Shown here in pieces: positions 43,131 to 51,813 of a stretch of 64,000 nt of DNA. Numbering within the stretch: the first letter of the stretch is position 1; each line of letters starts with the position of its first letter. The notes below the pieces were generated by a model, which did no database searches, was not told the origin of the DNA, and saw only the letters and a list, made by a program, of their open reading frames with translations. The stretch spans positions 1-64,000 of the forward strand of contig NZ_JBOBFT010000013.1 in the NCBI RefSeq assembly GCF_050587525.1. The letters are read 5' to 3'. This DNA comes from Plantibacter sp050587525. Lineage in GTDB: Bacteria; Actinomycetota; Actinomycetes; Actinomycetales; Microbacteriaceae. The translations under genes were made by a program, and so were the position numbers.

Positions 43131-44233
43131 CGGAGGGCTCCCGCTGATACGTCGGCGCCCAGACCAGCACCAGCACCGGCACCGGCACCGGCACCAGCAC
43201 CAGCACCTTCGAACGGCGGCGCCCAGCCGAGCGAGGGAGCGACGTCGCGGACGAACAGTTCGAGCGCGTCGTGACGTTTCGCGAAGCTCGAGTAGAGCAG
43301 TTCGACCTGCACCTGGAGGTGGGTCGTGTAGGGGAACGACGGGTGTGCGGCGATCGATTCAGTGATCTGCTCAGCCGTGCCGTAGTGGATCCCGAGCGAT
43401 GCGGCCTTCTCCGCGAGCGTGTGGGCGGGCGGCAGGAAGTCCTTGCCCCACTTCCACTTGCGGAGGATGCCGGCTTCGGCCTCGCGGAGCGCCGTCTCGC
43501 GGTCGGCCGCCGGGTAGATGAGGGTCGAGACGCCGACGCGAGGCGTGACGCCCTCCGGCAGTCCACGGAAGTAGGCGGCGGTCGTGATTTCGGCCGGCAC
43601 GGTCTGCGTCGTGCCGACCAGCACGCCGTGTCCGCGGGTGGCGGCTTCGAACGCGCTCGTGTCGCTCAGCGTCGCCTCCCAGACCCTGGCGGTCAGGCCG
43701 GGCGTCGGTGGAGACAGGACCTGTCCGGAGTCGTTCACGGGAAGCCCGTCGAGGGCCGCGAGGAGCGCTTCGAGCGAGCGCAGGTGTGCTGCTCGTCGCT
43801 GGGACGGGTCCTCGGCGAGCCGTTGCCCGAAGGCGTCGGCGAGCCCCGGGATCCCACCTCCGTTCGCGATGCCGAGCTCGACGCGCCCATTGCTCAGCAC
43901 ATCGAGCACCGCCGCGTCCTCGGCGACCCGCAACGGGCTCTCGAGCGGCAGCGTCACGGCTGCGGTTCCGAGCCGCAGGCGACTCGTCCTGCTGGCGAGC
44001 GCGGCCAGGAACACGAACGGCGACGGCAGGCCGCCTGCCCGGTTCCCGTGGGCGTCCTGGAGGTGGAACTGGCGGAGCCACGCGTAGCCGAAGCCGAGCT
44101 CCTCGGCATGTGCGAACAGGTCGAGGAAGTCCGTGTACACGTCGTGCGCCGATGCCTCTTCGGCGAAGTGCGCGAAGACGCCGAGCTGCAACGGCGCATC
44201 GGTCACACGATCGATCGAGAAGCCGCCGGTCAT
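43127..44233 (-). CDS. Luciferase-like monooxygenase (short LLM form)
   Basis: 368 residues: LGVFAHFAEEASAHDVYTDF, GYAWLRQFHLQDAHGNRAG, LPLESPLRVAEDAAVLDVLS and GRVELGIANGGG are typical of the shorter bacterial-luciferase-like enzymes. The C-terminus carries a run of Gly-Ala dipeptides encoded by a 6-bp repeat (about 43150-43204), which is likely unstructured. Its start overlaps the DUF427 gene stop and its stop overlaps the next LLM gene, so four genes form one translationally coupled operon. Confidence 0.88.
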   Translation of the reverse strand: MTGGFSIDRVTDAPLQLGVFAHFAEEASAHDVYTDFLDLFAHAEELGFGYAWLRQFHLQDAHGNRAGGLPSPFVFLAALASRTSRLRLGTAAVTLPLESPLRVAEDAAVLDVLSNGRVELGIANGGGIPGLADAFGQRLAEDPSQRRAAHLRSLEALLAALDGLPVNDSGQVLSPPTPGLTARVWEATLSDTSAFEAATRGHGVLVGTTQTVPAEITTAAYFRGLPEGVTPRVGVSTLIYPAADRETALREAEAGILRKWKWGKDFLPPAHTLAEKAASLGIHYGTAEQITESIAAHPSFPYTTHLQVQVELLYSSFAKRHDALELFVRDVAPSLGWAPPFEGAGAGAGAGAGAGAGLGADVSAGALR

Positions 44234-44619
44234 GCGTGCACCTCGAGCTGGAGCGTGTCGGTGAAGGCGACGTAGCCCGCGATGGGCGCGGACAGGGCGA
44301 TCGGCTCGGGGTACGACCAGGCGACGGGCGTGCCCTCGGGATCGTCGGCGAGCGCCCAGTAGTCGCTCGCATCTCCCTTGAACGGGCAGTGGCTCGTCGT
44401 GTCGATCGGCTGCAACTGCGTGAGGTCGACGTCTGACCGCGGCAGGTAGTAGCGCACGTCGTGGCCGCGTTCGTGGAGTTCGAGCGCAGCATCCGTCGTG
44501 GCGACGAGCCGCTCGCCGTTGCGGATCTCGACCGTCCCTGCGGCAGGCAGGATCCGGATGCGTTCCGACTGTGCGGCTGCCTGCGTTGCTGTCTGGTTCT
44601 CGGCCACGGGTTCCTCCAT
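44230..44619 (-). CDS. DUF427 domain protein (single domain)
   Basis: 129 residues with one DUF427 domain: VEIRNGERLVATTDAALELHE, VRYYLPRSDVDLTQLQP, SHCPFKGDASDYWAL and VAWSYPEPIALSAPIAGYVAF. The Cys-Pro-(F/Y)-Lys-Gly motif is the family hallmark; the function is unknown. It is the first gene of the monooxygenase operon. Divergently transcribed next to it is a protein with related domains. Confidence 0.9.
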   Translation of the reverse strand: MEEPVAENQTATQAAAQSERIRILPAAGTVEIRNGERLVATTDAALELHERGHDVRYYLPRSDVDLTQLQPIDTTSHCPFKGDASDYWALADDPEGTPVAWSYPEPIALSAPIAGYVAFTDTLQLEVHA

Positions 44620-44827
44620 GCGGTTGGTCTGGTGAGGTGAGCCTCGACGTGCTCAGGTGAATCGGGGCAACGCTAACGGCGGATGCGGGCGGTTCAGCCC
44701 TTGATGACGAGATGTTTCCTCCATCCTTCGGCACGACTTCCGGTGGCGGCGAGCGCGACCGCACACTGGGTCTCAGCACCCGACCGATACCGTCCCGACA
44801 CCGCTCCCGACACCGGAGGACCCCCAG

Positions 44828-45643
44828 ATGACCGCTCTCCCCACGACGCAAGCCCCCGTTCTGCCGACGTCCAGCCCGAACCTCGTGGAACGATTCCCGA
44901 GCTACCCGTCGACGTGGTCGTTCACCCCGAGTTCCCGCTGGTTGCGCGGCTTCGTCGACGACGTCGCCGTCGTCGACAGTCGCCAGCAGATCCTCGTCTG
45001 GGAGCCTCGGGCGAAGGTCCCGGAGTACGGTTTCCCGCTCGAACAGGTGCGCACCGACCTCCTCGTGCCGACCGAACCGCCCGCAGCCGATCGCGGTTTC
45101 TACCGACCACGTCGTCCGGCGAAGAGCTGGTTCGACCTGCGTCTCGGCGAGCGCCTCGTCGAGCACGCCGCGTGGACGTGGGACGTCCCAGAGCTCGAGG
45201 GTTTCATCGCCGTGAACTGGTTCCACGACGTCCTCGACCGGTGGGTGGAGGAGGACGAGCAGGTCATGACGCACCCCCGCGATCCCTACAACCGTGTGGA
45301 CGCGATCCCGAGCAGCCGCCACGTCGTCGTGACTCACGACGGGCAGGTGATCGCGGACAGCCACTCCCCCGTCCTCGTCTTCGAAACCGGCCTGCCGACG
45401 AGGTACTACCTGCCGAGGGCCGATGTGGATCTCGACCGGCTCACCCCGTCGGAGACCTGGTCGGAGTGCCCGTACAAGGGGTACGCGACCGACTACTGGG
45501 CGCTCCCCGACGCCGAAGGAGTCCTCGAGGACGTCGCGTGGTCGTATCCGGAGCCGAAGGCGCCCGTCGGCCCCATCGTCGACCGCATCGCGTTCTACCC
45601 GGAGCGGGTCTCGATCACGGTCGACGGGGTCCCCGCGCACTGA
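44828..45643 (+). CDS. DUF427 domain protein (two tandem domains)
   Basis: 271 residues. The C-terminal half is a full DUF427 domain (VVVTHDGQVIADSHSPVLVFE, RYYLPRADVDLDRL, SECPYKGYATDYWAL, DVAWSYPEPKAPVGPI). The N-terminal half is a diverged copy (YGFPLEQVRTDLL, FYRPRRPAKSWFDL). AGGA lies upstream of the ATG. It is separated by 208 bp from the divergent single-domain paralogue and leads into the ABC transporter genes on the same strand. The two DUF427 genes bracket the shared promoter of the monooxygenase/transporter locus. Confidence 0.88.
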   Translation: MTALPTTQAPVLPTSSPNLVERFPSYPSTWSFTPSSRWLRGFVDDVAVVDSRQQILVWEPRAKVPEYGFPLEQVRTDLLVPTEPPAADRGFYRPRRPAKSWFDLRLGERLVEHAAWTWDVPELEGFIAVNWFHDVLDRWVEEDEQVMTHPRDPYNRVDAIPSSRHVVVTHDGQVIADSHSPVLVFETGLPTRYYLPRADVDLDRLTPSETWSECPYKGYATDYWALPDAEGVLEDVAWSYPEPKAPVGPIVDRIAFYPERVSITVDGVPAH

Positions 45644-45805
45644 TCCCGCACTCGCGGCCGGATCGCATGTTGCGGGATGTGTCGCCGGGCATTCGACGGA
45701 TCACGGCAACAACTGTTCGATGGTCACCCAAGCCCTACGGGCCACCCGACCGGCTTCCCCAGCTACAGCCCGCACAACACAGCCCGCACCCACAGGAGCA
45801 TCCAC

Positions 45806-47377
45806 ATGCATTCAGCCACCAGCACCATCGATCCCCCCAGGCCACGCCGCTTGCGTCTGCTCGCGGCGGCCGTCGCGATCGGCGCCATCACGCTCGCCCT
45901 CACCGCATGCGGCACCTCCACCTCGGCGGATTCCGCCGGCGGCGGCACGGGCACCGCGATCTATCGCGTGCCGATCAGCGATCCGGGCGGCGACATCGAT
46001 CCGCTCACCGTCTCCGATTACAACGCGATGCTCATCGCCGGCCTCGCATCGGAGGGACTCGTCTCGATCGACGCCAAGGGCAAGCTGTTCCCGCGTCTCG
46101 CCACCTCATGGGAGCCGTCGGAGGACGGCCTCACCTGGACGGTGAAGCTGCGTGAGGGTGCCGAGTTCAACGACGGAACGCCCGTCACCGCGAAGGACGT
46201 CGTCTCCACCTTCGAGACGATCACCGGTCCCGACAGCACGTCGCCCGGCAAGAGCAGCTTCACGGGCATCCTCTCCGGAGTGGCGCCGACCGCCGACGGG
46301 AGCGCGGTCGACTTCACGCTCGCCCGGCCGTTCTCGGACTTCCCCCGTCTGCTCGCCGGAGCGAACACCGCCATCCTGCCGGCCGGCTACACGCCCGGCG
46401 ACTGGCTGAAGCACCCGGTGGGCGCCGGACAGTTCGTCCTCGACTCCTACACGGTGGGCGAATCCGCGAAGTTCACGAAGAACCCGAAGTACTGGGACGC
46501 GAAGGACATCAAGGTGGACGGCGTCGAGCTCAAGGTCTACGCCGACCCGCAGGCCGCGCTGCTCGCCTTCCAGGCCGGCGAGGTCGACCGCATCGCCCTG
46601 TCCCCTGATGTTCGAGCAGCCGTCGACGTGTCGAAGTACAACACGATCAGCGCCGGATACAACAAGTTCGACGGCATCTTCCTCAACCAGTCCGTCGCTC
46701 CGTTCAACGACCCGACGGTCCGTCAGGCCGTCGCGTGGGCGATCGACCGCAAGAAGCTCATCGAGAAGGTGTACGACGGAACGGCCGATGTCGCCAACGA
46801 CGCCCTGTACTTCCCCGACTACGACATCCAGCCCAAGGGACTCGAGCAGCGTGAGCAGGACCTCAAGAAGGTCGCGGAGCTGCTCGACGGGCGCACCGTC
46901 TCGTTCACCATCACGATCGCGACCGAGAACCAGCTCTACGGCGAGGTCCTGCAGCAGCAGCTCAACGCTGTTCCCGGCTTCGACGTCAAGCTCGACGTAT
47001 TGACGAGCGCGCAGTACTACGCCGACGGCGCCGACTCGCCGTGGCTGAACGCTCCGCTCACCGTCACGAACTGGGCAGCCCGCGTGCCGTCACAGTACAT
47101 CGGTCTCATCTTCACGACCGGCGCGGACTGGAACGCCTCGCACTACAGCAACCCGGAGCTCGAAGCGCTCTCGGCCTCCTACGACGCCACGACCGACCAG
47201 GGCGAGCGCCAGAAGCTCGCCGACCAGATCGCGGCCATCCAGTGGAAGGACCTCGCGGTCATCGTGCCGGCCTTCACCAGGGCGGAAGTGCTCCAGGACA
47301 AGCGCGTGCAGGGCCAGTTCAAGGGCGCACTCGACTTCCCGGCCGGCTTCTCCTTCGCCGGCATCTCCATCACGTGA
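45806..47377 (+). CDS. ABC transporter substrate-binding lipoprotein, family 5 (peptide/nickel/opine type)
   Basis: 523 residues. A signal peptide ends in the lipobox ALTACGTST. The family 5 fold shows DPLTVSDYNAMLIAGLAS, LFPRLATSWEPSEDGLTWTVKLR and FNDGTPVTAKDVVSTFE, with DPTVRQAVAWAIDRKKL in the C-terminal lobe. AGGAG sits 8 nt before the ATG. It begins a four-gene Dpp-like operon. Together with the divergent monooxygenases it probably delivers an organic S- or N-compound rather than ordinary peptides; this is inference from context. Confidence 0.92.
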   Translation: MHSATSTIDPPRPRRLRLLAAAVAIGAITLALTACGTSTSADSAGGGTGTAIYRVPISDPGGDIDPLTVSDYNAMLIAGLASEGLVSIDAKGKLFPRLATSWEPSEDGLTWTVKLREGAEFNDGTPVTAKDVVSTFETITGPDSTSPGKSSFTGILSGVAPTADGSAVDFTLARPFSDFPRLLAGANTAILPAGYTPGDWLKHPVGAGQFVLDSYTVGESAKFTKNPKYWDAKDIKVDGVELKVYADPQAALLAFQAGEVDRIALSPDVRAAVDVSKYNTISAGYNKFDGIFLNQSVAPFNDPTVRQAVAWAIDRKKLIEKVYDGTADVANDALYFPDYDIQPKGLEQREQDLKKVAELLDGRTVSFTITIATENQLYGEVLQQQLNAVPGFDVKLDVLTSAQYYADGADSPWLNAPLTVTNWAARVPSQYIGLIFTTGADWNASHYSNPELEALSASYDATTDQGERQKLADQIAAIQWKDLAVIVPAFTRAEVLQDKRVQGQFKGALDFPAGFSFAGISIT

Positions 47378-47472
47378 TCGAGATCACGGAACCGAGAGAA
47401 CGGAACCGGCATCTCCATCACGAAACCGCGGCTGCTCTTCACAGCCGCATCTGACCAGAGAGACCTCATCAC

Positions 47473-48561
47473 ATGAGCGTGTTCAGCCCCCGCCAGGACG
47501 GCACGACGGCGAGCCCTGCCGCTCCGCCCGCTGCGTCCGGGCGGGGAGCTGAACACGCTCCTCCGTCCGCGGCACGTCCCACCCTCCCCGAACGGCATCG
47601 CAGGATCCTCGGCGTCATCGGTCGCCGGGTCCTGCAGATCCCCTTCGTCCTCTTCGTCGTCTCGATCCTCGTCTTCTGGCTCGTCCAGGTCGTGCCGGGC
47701 GATCCCGGTCGCAACGCGCTCGGGCCATACGCCACCGCAGAGCAGGTGCAGCTGTGGAACGAGCAGCACGGCCTCGTCGGAAGCCTGCTCGAACGCTACG
47801 GGCACTGGATCGGCGGGTTCCTCACGGGCGACTGGGGCACGAGCCTCATCTACTCGAGCCCGGCTTCCGAACTCATCCTCGGCCGCCTCGGCAACTCGCT
47901 CCTCCTCGGCCTCTACGCGTTCCTCATCATGGTGCCGATCGCCATCGCCCTCGGCGCCGTCCAGGCGTACCGCGAGGGGTCGCGATCGGACCGCGCCATC
48001 ACCGTCGTGCTCATGTCGCTCTCCGCGATCCCCGAGTTCGTGATCGGCGTGGTCCTCCTCATCGTCTTCGCCGTCGGCCTGGCCTGGCTGCCCGTCCACG
48101 CGGGAGCCGATGCCACGGCCGCCGATCCCTTCCTCCGACTCCGCGCCATGACCCTTCCCGCCGTCACGCTCGCGCTCGGTTACCTCGCCGTCCTGGCGCG
48201 AATGGTCCGCTCCGGCGTCCTCGAGACGATCACCTCCCAGTACCACCGCACGGCGGTCCTCAAGGGCCTCTCCCCCTCGCAGGTCGTCCGCCGTCACGTC
48301 GTGCGCAACGCCCTCATCCCGACCGTCTCCCTCCTCGGGATCTACCTCGGCACCCTCCTCGGCGGCAGTGCCGTGGTCGAGACGCTCTTCGGCTATCCCG
48401 GGCTCGGCGCGCTGCTCGTAACCGCGACGGAGAAGAAGGACGTGTTCCTCCTCGAAGCTGGAGTCATGGTCACGGGTGTCATCTCGCTCGTCGCTCTGCT
48501 CCTGGCCGACGTCTGCTTCCTCCTCATCGACCCCCGCATCCGATTCGACGACGGCGAGTGA
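47473..48561 (+). CDS. ABC transporter permease, DppB type
   Basis: 362 residues with six membrane helices after a 45-residue Pro/Ala/Ser-rich cytoplasmic N-terminus. RRVLQIPFVLFVVSILVFWL, VVPGDPGRNALGP, GDWGTSLIYSSP and the coupling loop YHRTAVLKGLSPSQVVRRHV are typical of the first Dpp/Opp permease. It begins 95 bp after the binding-protein gene and 3 bp separate it from the second permease. Confidence 0.93.
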   Translation: MSVFSPRQDGTTASPAAPPAASGRGAEHAPPSAARPTLPERHRRILGVIGRRVLQIPFVLFVVSILVFWLVQVVPGDPGRNALGPYATAEQVQLWNEQHGLVGSLLERYGHWIGGFLTGDWGTSLIYSSPASELILGRLGNSLLLGLYAFLIMVPIAIALGAVQAYREGSRSDRAITVVLMSLSAIPEFVIGVVLLIVFAVGLAWLPVHAGADATAADPFLRLRAMTLPAVTLALGYLAVLARMVRSGVLETITSQYHRTAVLKGLSPSQVVRRHVVRNALIPTVSLLGIYLGTLLGGSAVVETLFGYPGLGALLVTATEKKDVFLLEAGVMVTGVISLVALLLADVCFLLIDPRIRFDDGE

Positions 48562-48564
48562 CCC

Positions 48565-49596
48565 GTGAGCATCCTGCGATCTGAAGTGACGAGTGGACTC
48601 GCGAGTCCTCCCGAAGTACTCGGTGAGGCCGAGCGGTCTGATCCTGGCAGCCAGTCCCCATCGGGCCAGTCCTCCCCATCCGGCCCATCTTCCCCATCCG
48701 GCCCATCTTCCCCGTCCGGCCCGTCTTCCCCGTCCGGCCCGTCTTCCCTGTCCGGCCCGTCTTCCCTGTCCGGCCGCTCCCCCCGTTCGACCAGGATCAG
48801 GCGATTGCTCCGCCGTCCGACGTTCACCGTGAGCGCCGTGGTCGTCCTCTGGTGGGTCGTCGCCGCGATCGCATGGCGCTGGTTCGGATTGGACCCATTC
48901 GGCGACACCGGCGCGAAGCTCGCGGCTCCCGGCCTCGCCCATCTGTTCGGGACCGATCACCTGGGTCGGGATGTCTTCGCCCGGGTCCTCGCCGGTGCAG
49001 AACCCGCACTGCAGATCGGTCCGGCTGGGACGCTCCTCGCGACCGTGCTCGGTTCCGCGATGGGGCTCATCGCCGGCTACTACCGCGGGTTCGTCGACAC
49101 GGTGTTCATGCGGATCTTCGACGTCTTCCTCGCTCTGCCGACGCTCATCTTCCTGCTCGTCATCGTCGGCGGGTTCGGCAGCAGTGTTCCCGTGCTCACG
49201 TTGACGGTCGGGCTCCTCTTCGCCCCCAGCATCGCCCGGATCGTCCGTGCCGCAGTGCTCGTCGAGATGGGCAAGCAATATGTGACGAGTGCGAAGATGC
49301 AGCGGGAGTCGTCGGTGCGGATCCTCTTCCGGGAGCTGCTTCCGAACATCGTCCCCGTCATCATCGTGCAGGCGACACTGAGTCTCGGTGCGGCGATCTT
49401 CATCTCCTCATCGCTCTCCTTCCTCGGGCTCGCCGCCGCTCCGCCGTCTCCCGACTGGGGACTCGCGATCAACGAGAACCGCATCTACCTGCAGACCGCC
49501 TGGTGGACCCTCGTCTTCCCGGCTCTCGGCATCGCATCGCTCGTGGTCGCCGTGAATCTGATCGCCGACAACCTGAAGGAGGTGTTCCGCCGATGA
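48565..49596 (+). CDS. ABC transporter permease, DppC type, with repetitive N-terminus
   Basis: 343 residues from a GTG. TM1 begins only at about residue 86; before it lies a low-complexity region of 5-residue units (consensus PSGPS), encoded by a 15-bp tandem repeat. The permease core is normal: LFGTDHLGRDVFARVLAGAE, GSAMGLIAGYYRGF, ALPTLIFLLVIVGG and SSLSFLGLAAAPPSPDWG. The stop overlaps the ATPase start (ATGA). Confidence 0.92.
   Translation: MSILRSEVTSGLASPPEVLGEAERSDPGSQSPSGQSSPSGPSSPSGPSSPSGPSSPSGPSSLSGPSSLSGRSPRSTRIRRLLRRPTFTVSAVVVLWWVVAAIAWRWFGLDPFGDTGAKLAAPGLAHLFGTDHLGRDVFARVLAGAEPALQIGPAGTLLATVLGSAMGLIAGYYRGFVDTVFMRIFDVFLALPTLIFLLVIVGGFGSSVPVLTLTVGLLFAPSIARIVRAAVLVEMGKQYVTSAKMQRESSVRILFRELLPNIVPVIIVQATLSLGAAIFISSSLSFLGLAAAPPSPDWGLAINENRIYLQTAWWTLVFPALGIASLVVAVNLIADNLKEVFRR
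48660..48778. repeat. 15-bp tandem repeat in the 5' coding region of the DppC-type gene
   Basis: About eight copies of a unit close to CCGTCCGGCCCGTCTTC-type sequence (period 15 bp), preserving frame and encoding Pro-Ser-Gly-Pro-Ser units. Copies in the middle are most alike, suggesting recent expansion. Confidence 0.85.
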
Positions 49597-51458
49597 GTAC
49601 TGAGACAGGAGTGACTGTCGGACCAGGTGCGACTGTCGGACCAGGTGCGACTGTCGGAACAGGTGCGACTGTCGGAACAGAGGCAGGCCGACTCGCCGCA
49701 GCCGAACCGACCGTCCGAGTCAGAGGCATCCGGGTGAGCTACCGGACGGAGGAGGTGGACCGGGAGGTCGTCGCCGATGTCTCCTTCGACATCGCGGCCG
49801 GTGAATCGTTCGGTCTGGTCGGTGAATCCGGGTCCGGCAAGAGCACGATCGCTCTCGCGCTCACCCGGTATCTCCCCCGCACTGCGACGGTGACGGCCGA
49901 TCAGCTCACGGTCGCCGGCGAGCAGGTCGCTTCGCTCGGCAAACGGGCGCTTCGTCGCTACCGCTCGACGGCGATCGGCGTCGTCTACCAGGAGCCGGGA
50001 CTGGCGCTCAATCCGACGTCGAGTGTCGGCGAACAGCTGGCCGAGGTCTACCGGCTGCACGGCTCTTCGGCGAAGGCCAGCCGCTCGCAGACGATTGCGG
50101 CCATGGAACTCGTCGGCCTCCCCGATCCCGCCCGCATCGTGAGCCGGTATCCGCACGAGCTGTCCGGTGGCCAGCAGCAGCGGGTCGTCATCGCCATGGC
50201 TCTTGCGACGCGGCCTGCGCTCCTCATCCTCGACGAGCCGACGACCGGTCTCGACAGCAACGTCGAAGCCGACATTCTCGCGCTCATCGATCGGCTCCAG
50301 GCCGACCTCGGGTTCGCGACCCTGCTCATCAGTCACAACCTGCCGCTCGTCGCGACGCACTGCCGTCGTATCGGTGTCCTCCAGAACGGTGTCCTCGTCG
50401 AGACCGGTGAGGCGGGTGCCGTCATCGATGCTCCGCAGCATCCCTATGCGCAGGCACTCGTCGCTGCGCTCCCGGACCTCGAGGCTCCGCGTGCTGTGCG
50501 TGCTGGGCATACTGGGCGTGCGCACGAGGCGATTTCGGTCGTCGACCGCGCTGCGGGCAGAAGCGACAGTCCACTCGTCGAGGCTCCTCTCGTTCAGATT
50601 CGTGCGCTCACGAAACGTTACGGAACGAAGCTCGCGCTCGATGGTGTCGACCTCACGCTCGGTCGGGGTGAGGTTCTCGGCATCGTCGGCGAGTCCGGCA
50701 GCGGCAAGACGACCTTCGGTCGGGCAGTGGCCGGGCTCACGACGTTCGAGGGGTCGATCACATTCGCCGATGCCTCTGATGCCACTGGCGCCACTGATGC
50801 CACGGACGCTCCGTTAGTTTCAGTGAACCGCACGAAGCGCGACGTCCCTCCCGTACAGATCGTGTTCCAGAGCCCTGATGCTTCGCTCAATCCGAGAAGG
50901 ACCGTGCGTCAGGTGTTGTCGCGTTCCATCACCCTGTTGGGTGGAGACACGGACGCCGTCACGCTCGCCGAGTCGACCGGTCTCCCGATCGATGCGCTCG
51001 ACAAGTTCCCGCACGAGTTGTCGGGTGGCCAGAAGCAGCGTGTTGCGATCGCTCGAGCGTTCGCCGGTCCTGTTCCGCTCGTCGTGTGCGATGAGCCGAC
51101 GTCGGCCCTCGATGTCTCCGTCCAGGCCCGCATTCTCGATCTCCTCGCCGAGTTGCAGGAACGAACCGGTGTCTCATACCTCTTCATCACGCATGATCTG
51201 GCTGTCGTTCGTCGGATCGCCGACCGGATCGCCGTCCTCAATCACGGTTCGCTCGTGGATGTGGGAGCCACTGAGGAGGTCTTCGCGGGTGGTCGGCATC
51301 CGTACACGGAGTCGTTGATCGGTGCGGCTCGCCGTCTGCGTTCGCGTGGGCGTGAGCGTGAGGAACATGACCACCGCGTGGAGCAGAGTCCTCGAGAGCT
51401 GCGCGCTGTTGAGGTCGAGGGTGCGGTGGAGGGTGACGTTGAGGTTGGCGTCGTCTAG
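49593..51458 (+). CDS. Fused dual ABC transporter ATPase (DppD-DppF type)
   Basis: 621 residues with two complete ATPase domains. Domain 1: Walker A GESGSGKST, signature HELSGGQQQRVVIAMAL, Walker B LLILDEPTTGLDS. Domain 2: GESGSGKTTFG, HELSGGQKQRVAIARAF, LVVCDEPTSALDVS. The N-terminus carries four VGPGAT-like units from an 18-bp tandem repeat (about 49612-49683). A strong AGGAGG lies 10 nt upstream of the ATG. It energises the two permeases. The C-terminal 40 residues are charged and not conserved. Confidence 0.93.
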   Translation: MSTETGVTVGPGATVGPGATVGTGATVGTEAGRLAAAEPTVRVRGIRVSYRTEEVDREVVADVSFDIAAGESFGLVGESGSGKSTIALALTRYLPRTATVTADQLTVAGEQVASLGKRALRRYRSTAIGVVYQEPGLALNPTSSVGEQLAEVYRLHGSSAKASRSQTIAAMELVGLPDPARIVSRYPHELSGGQQQRVVIAMALATRPALLILDEPTTGLDSNVEADILALIDRLQADLGFATLLISHNLPLVATHCRRIGVLQNGVLVETGEAGAVIDAPQHPYAQALVAALPDLEAPRAVRAGHTGRAHEAISVVDRAAGRSDSPLVEAPLVQIRALTKRYGTKLALDGVDLTLGRGEVLGIVGESGSGKTTFGRAVAGLTTFEGSITFADASDATGATDATDAPLVSVNRTKRDVPPVQIVFQSPDASLNPRRTVRQVLSRSITLLGGDTDAVTLAESTGLPIDALDKFPHELSGGQKQRVAIARAFAGPVPLVVCDEPTSALDVSVQARILDLLAELQERTGVSYLFITHDLAVVRRIADRIAVLNHGSLVDVGATEEVFAGGRHPYTESLIGAARRLRSRGREREEHDHRVEQSPRELRAVEVEGAVEGDVEVGVV

Positions 51459-51499
51459 CTGTCGTTCCTGTGAGGTTGTAGACGCGATCTGACCCCTGT

Positions 51500-51781
51500 T
51501 CCCTGAGCTTTCGGCCCCTGAGCCTGTCGGTCCCTGAGCCTTTCGGTCCCTGAGCCTGTCAAAGGGCGGGGGTTTGAGGATCTGGGGCGTCTCCACTTCG
51601 ACAAGCTCAGTGACCGGGTGCCGTGTCGGTCCCTGAGCCTGTTGAAGGGAAGGGGGCACGGATCCGAAGCGTCCGCACTTCGACAGGCTCAGCGACCGGG
51701 TGCGGTATCGGTCCCTGAGCCTGTCGAAGGGTGTGGGTCGGGGATATGGGTCGTCCGCACTTCGACAAGCTCAGCGACCGG
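51500..51781. repeat. Dense array of palindromic repeats, both orientations
   Basis: The 355-bp interval 51459-51813 holds no gene. At least seven copies or partial copies of the repeat lie here: CCCTGAGCCT-type units at about 51500, 51515, 51533, 51549, 51630 and 51712, and CACTTCGACA-type units at about 51593, 51677 and 51758. Pairs in opposite orientation form a larger unit of about 83 bp, repeated roughly twice. Confidence 0.85.
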
Positions 51782-51813
51782 GTGCGGCAGGGTCTGGGAC
51801 CGGGTTGATGTGG

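Noticed and set aside
44620..44827. Riboswitch (SAM-type) between the divergent DUF427 genes
   Set aside because: GGGGCAACGC and a CATCAAGGGCTGA stretch looked suggestive, but I could not assemble a consistent SAM-I or SAM-IV core on either strand.
47179..49278. Long antisense frame across the Dpp permeases
   Set aside because: Its apparent Glu/Arg/Gly-rich product is an artefact of antisense reading of hydrophobic permease codons.
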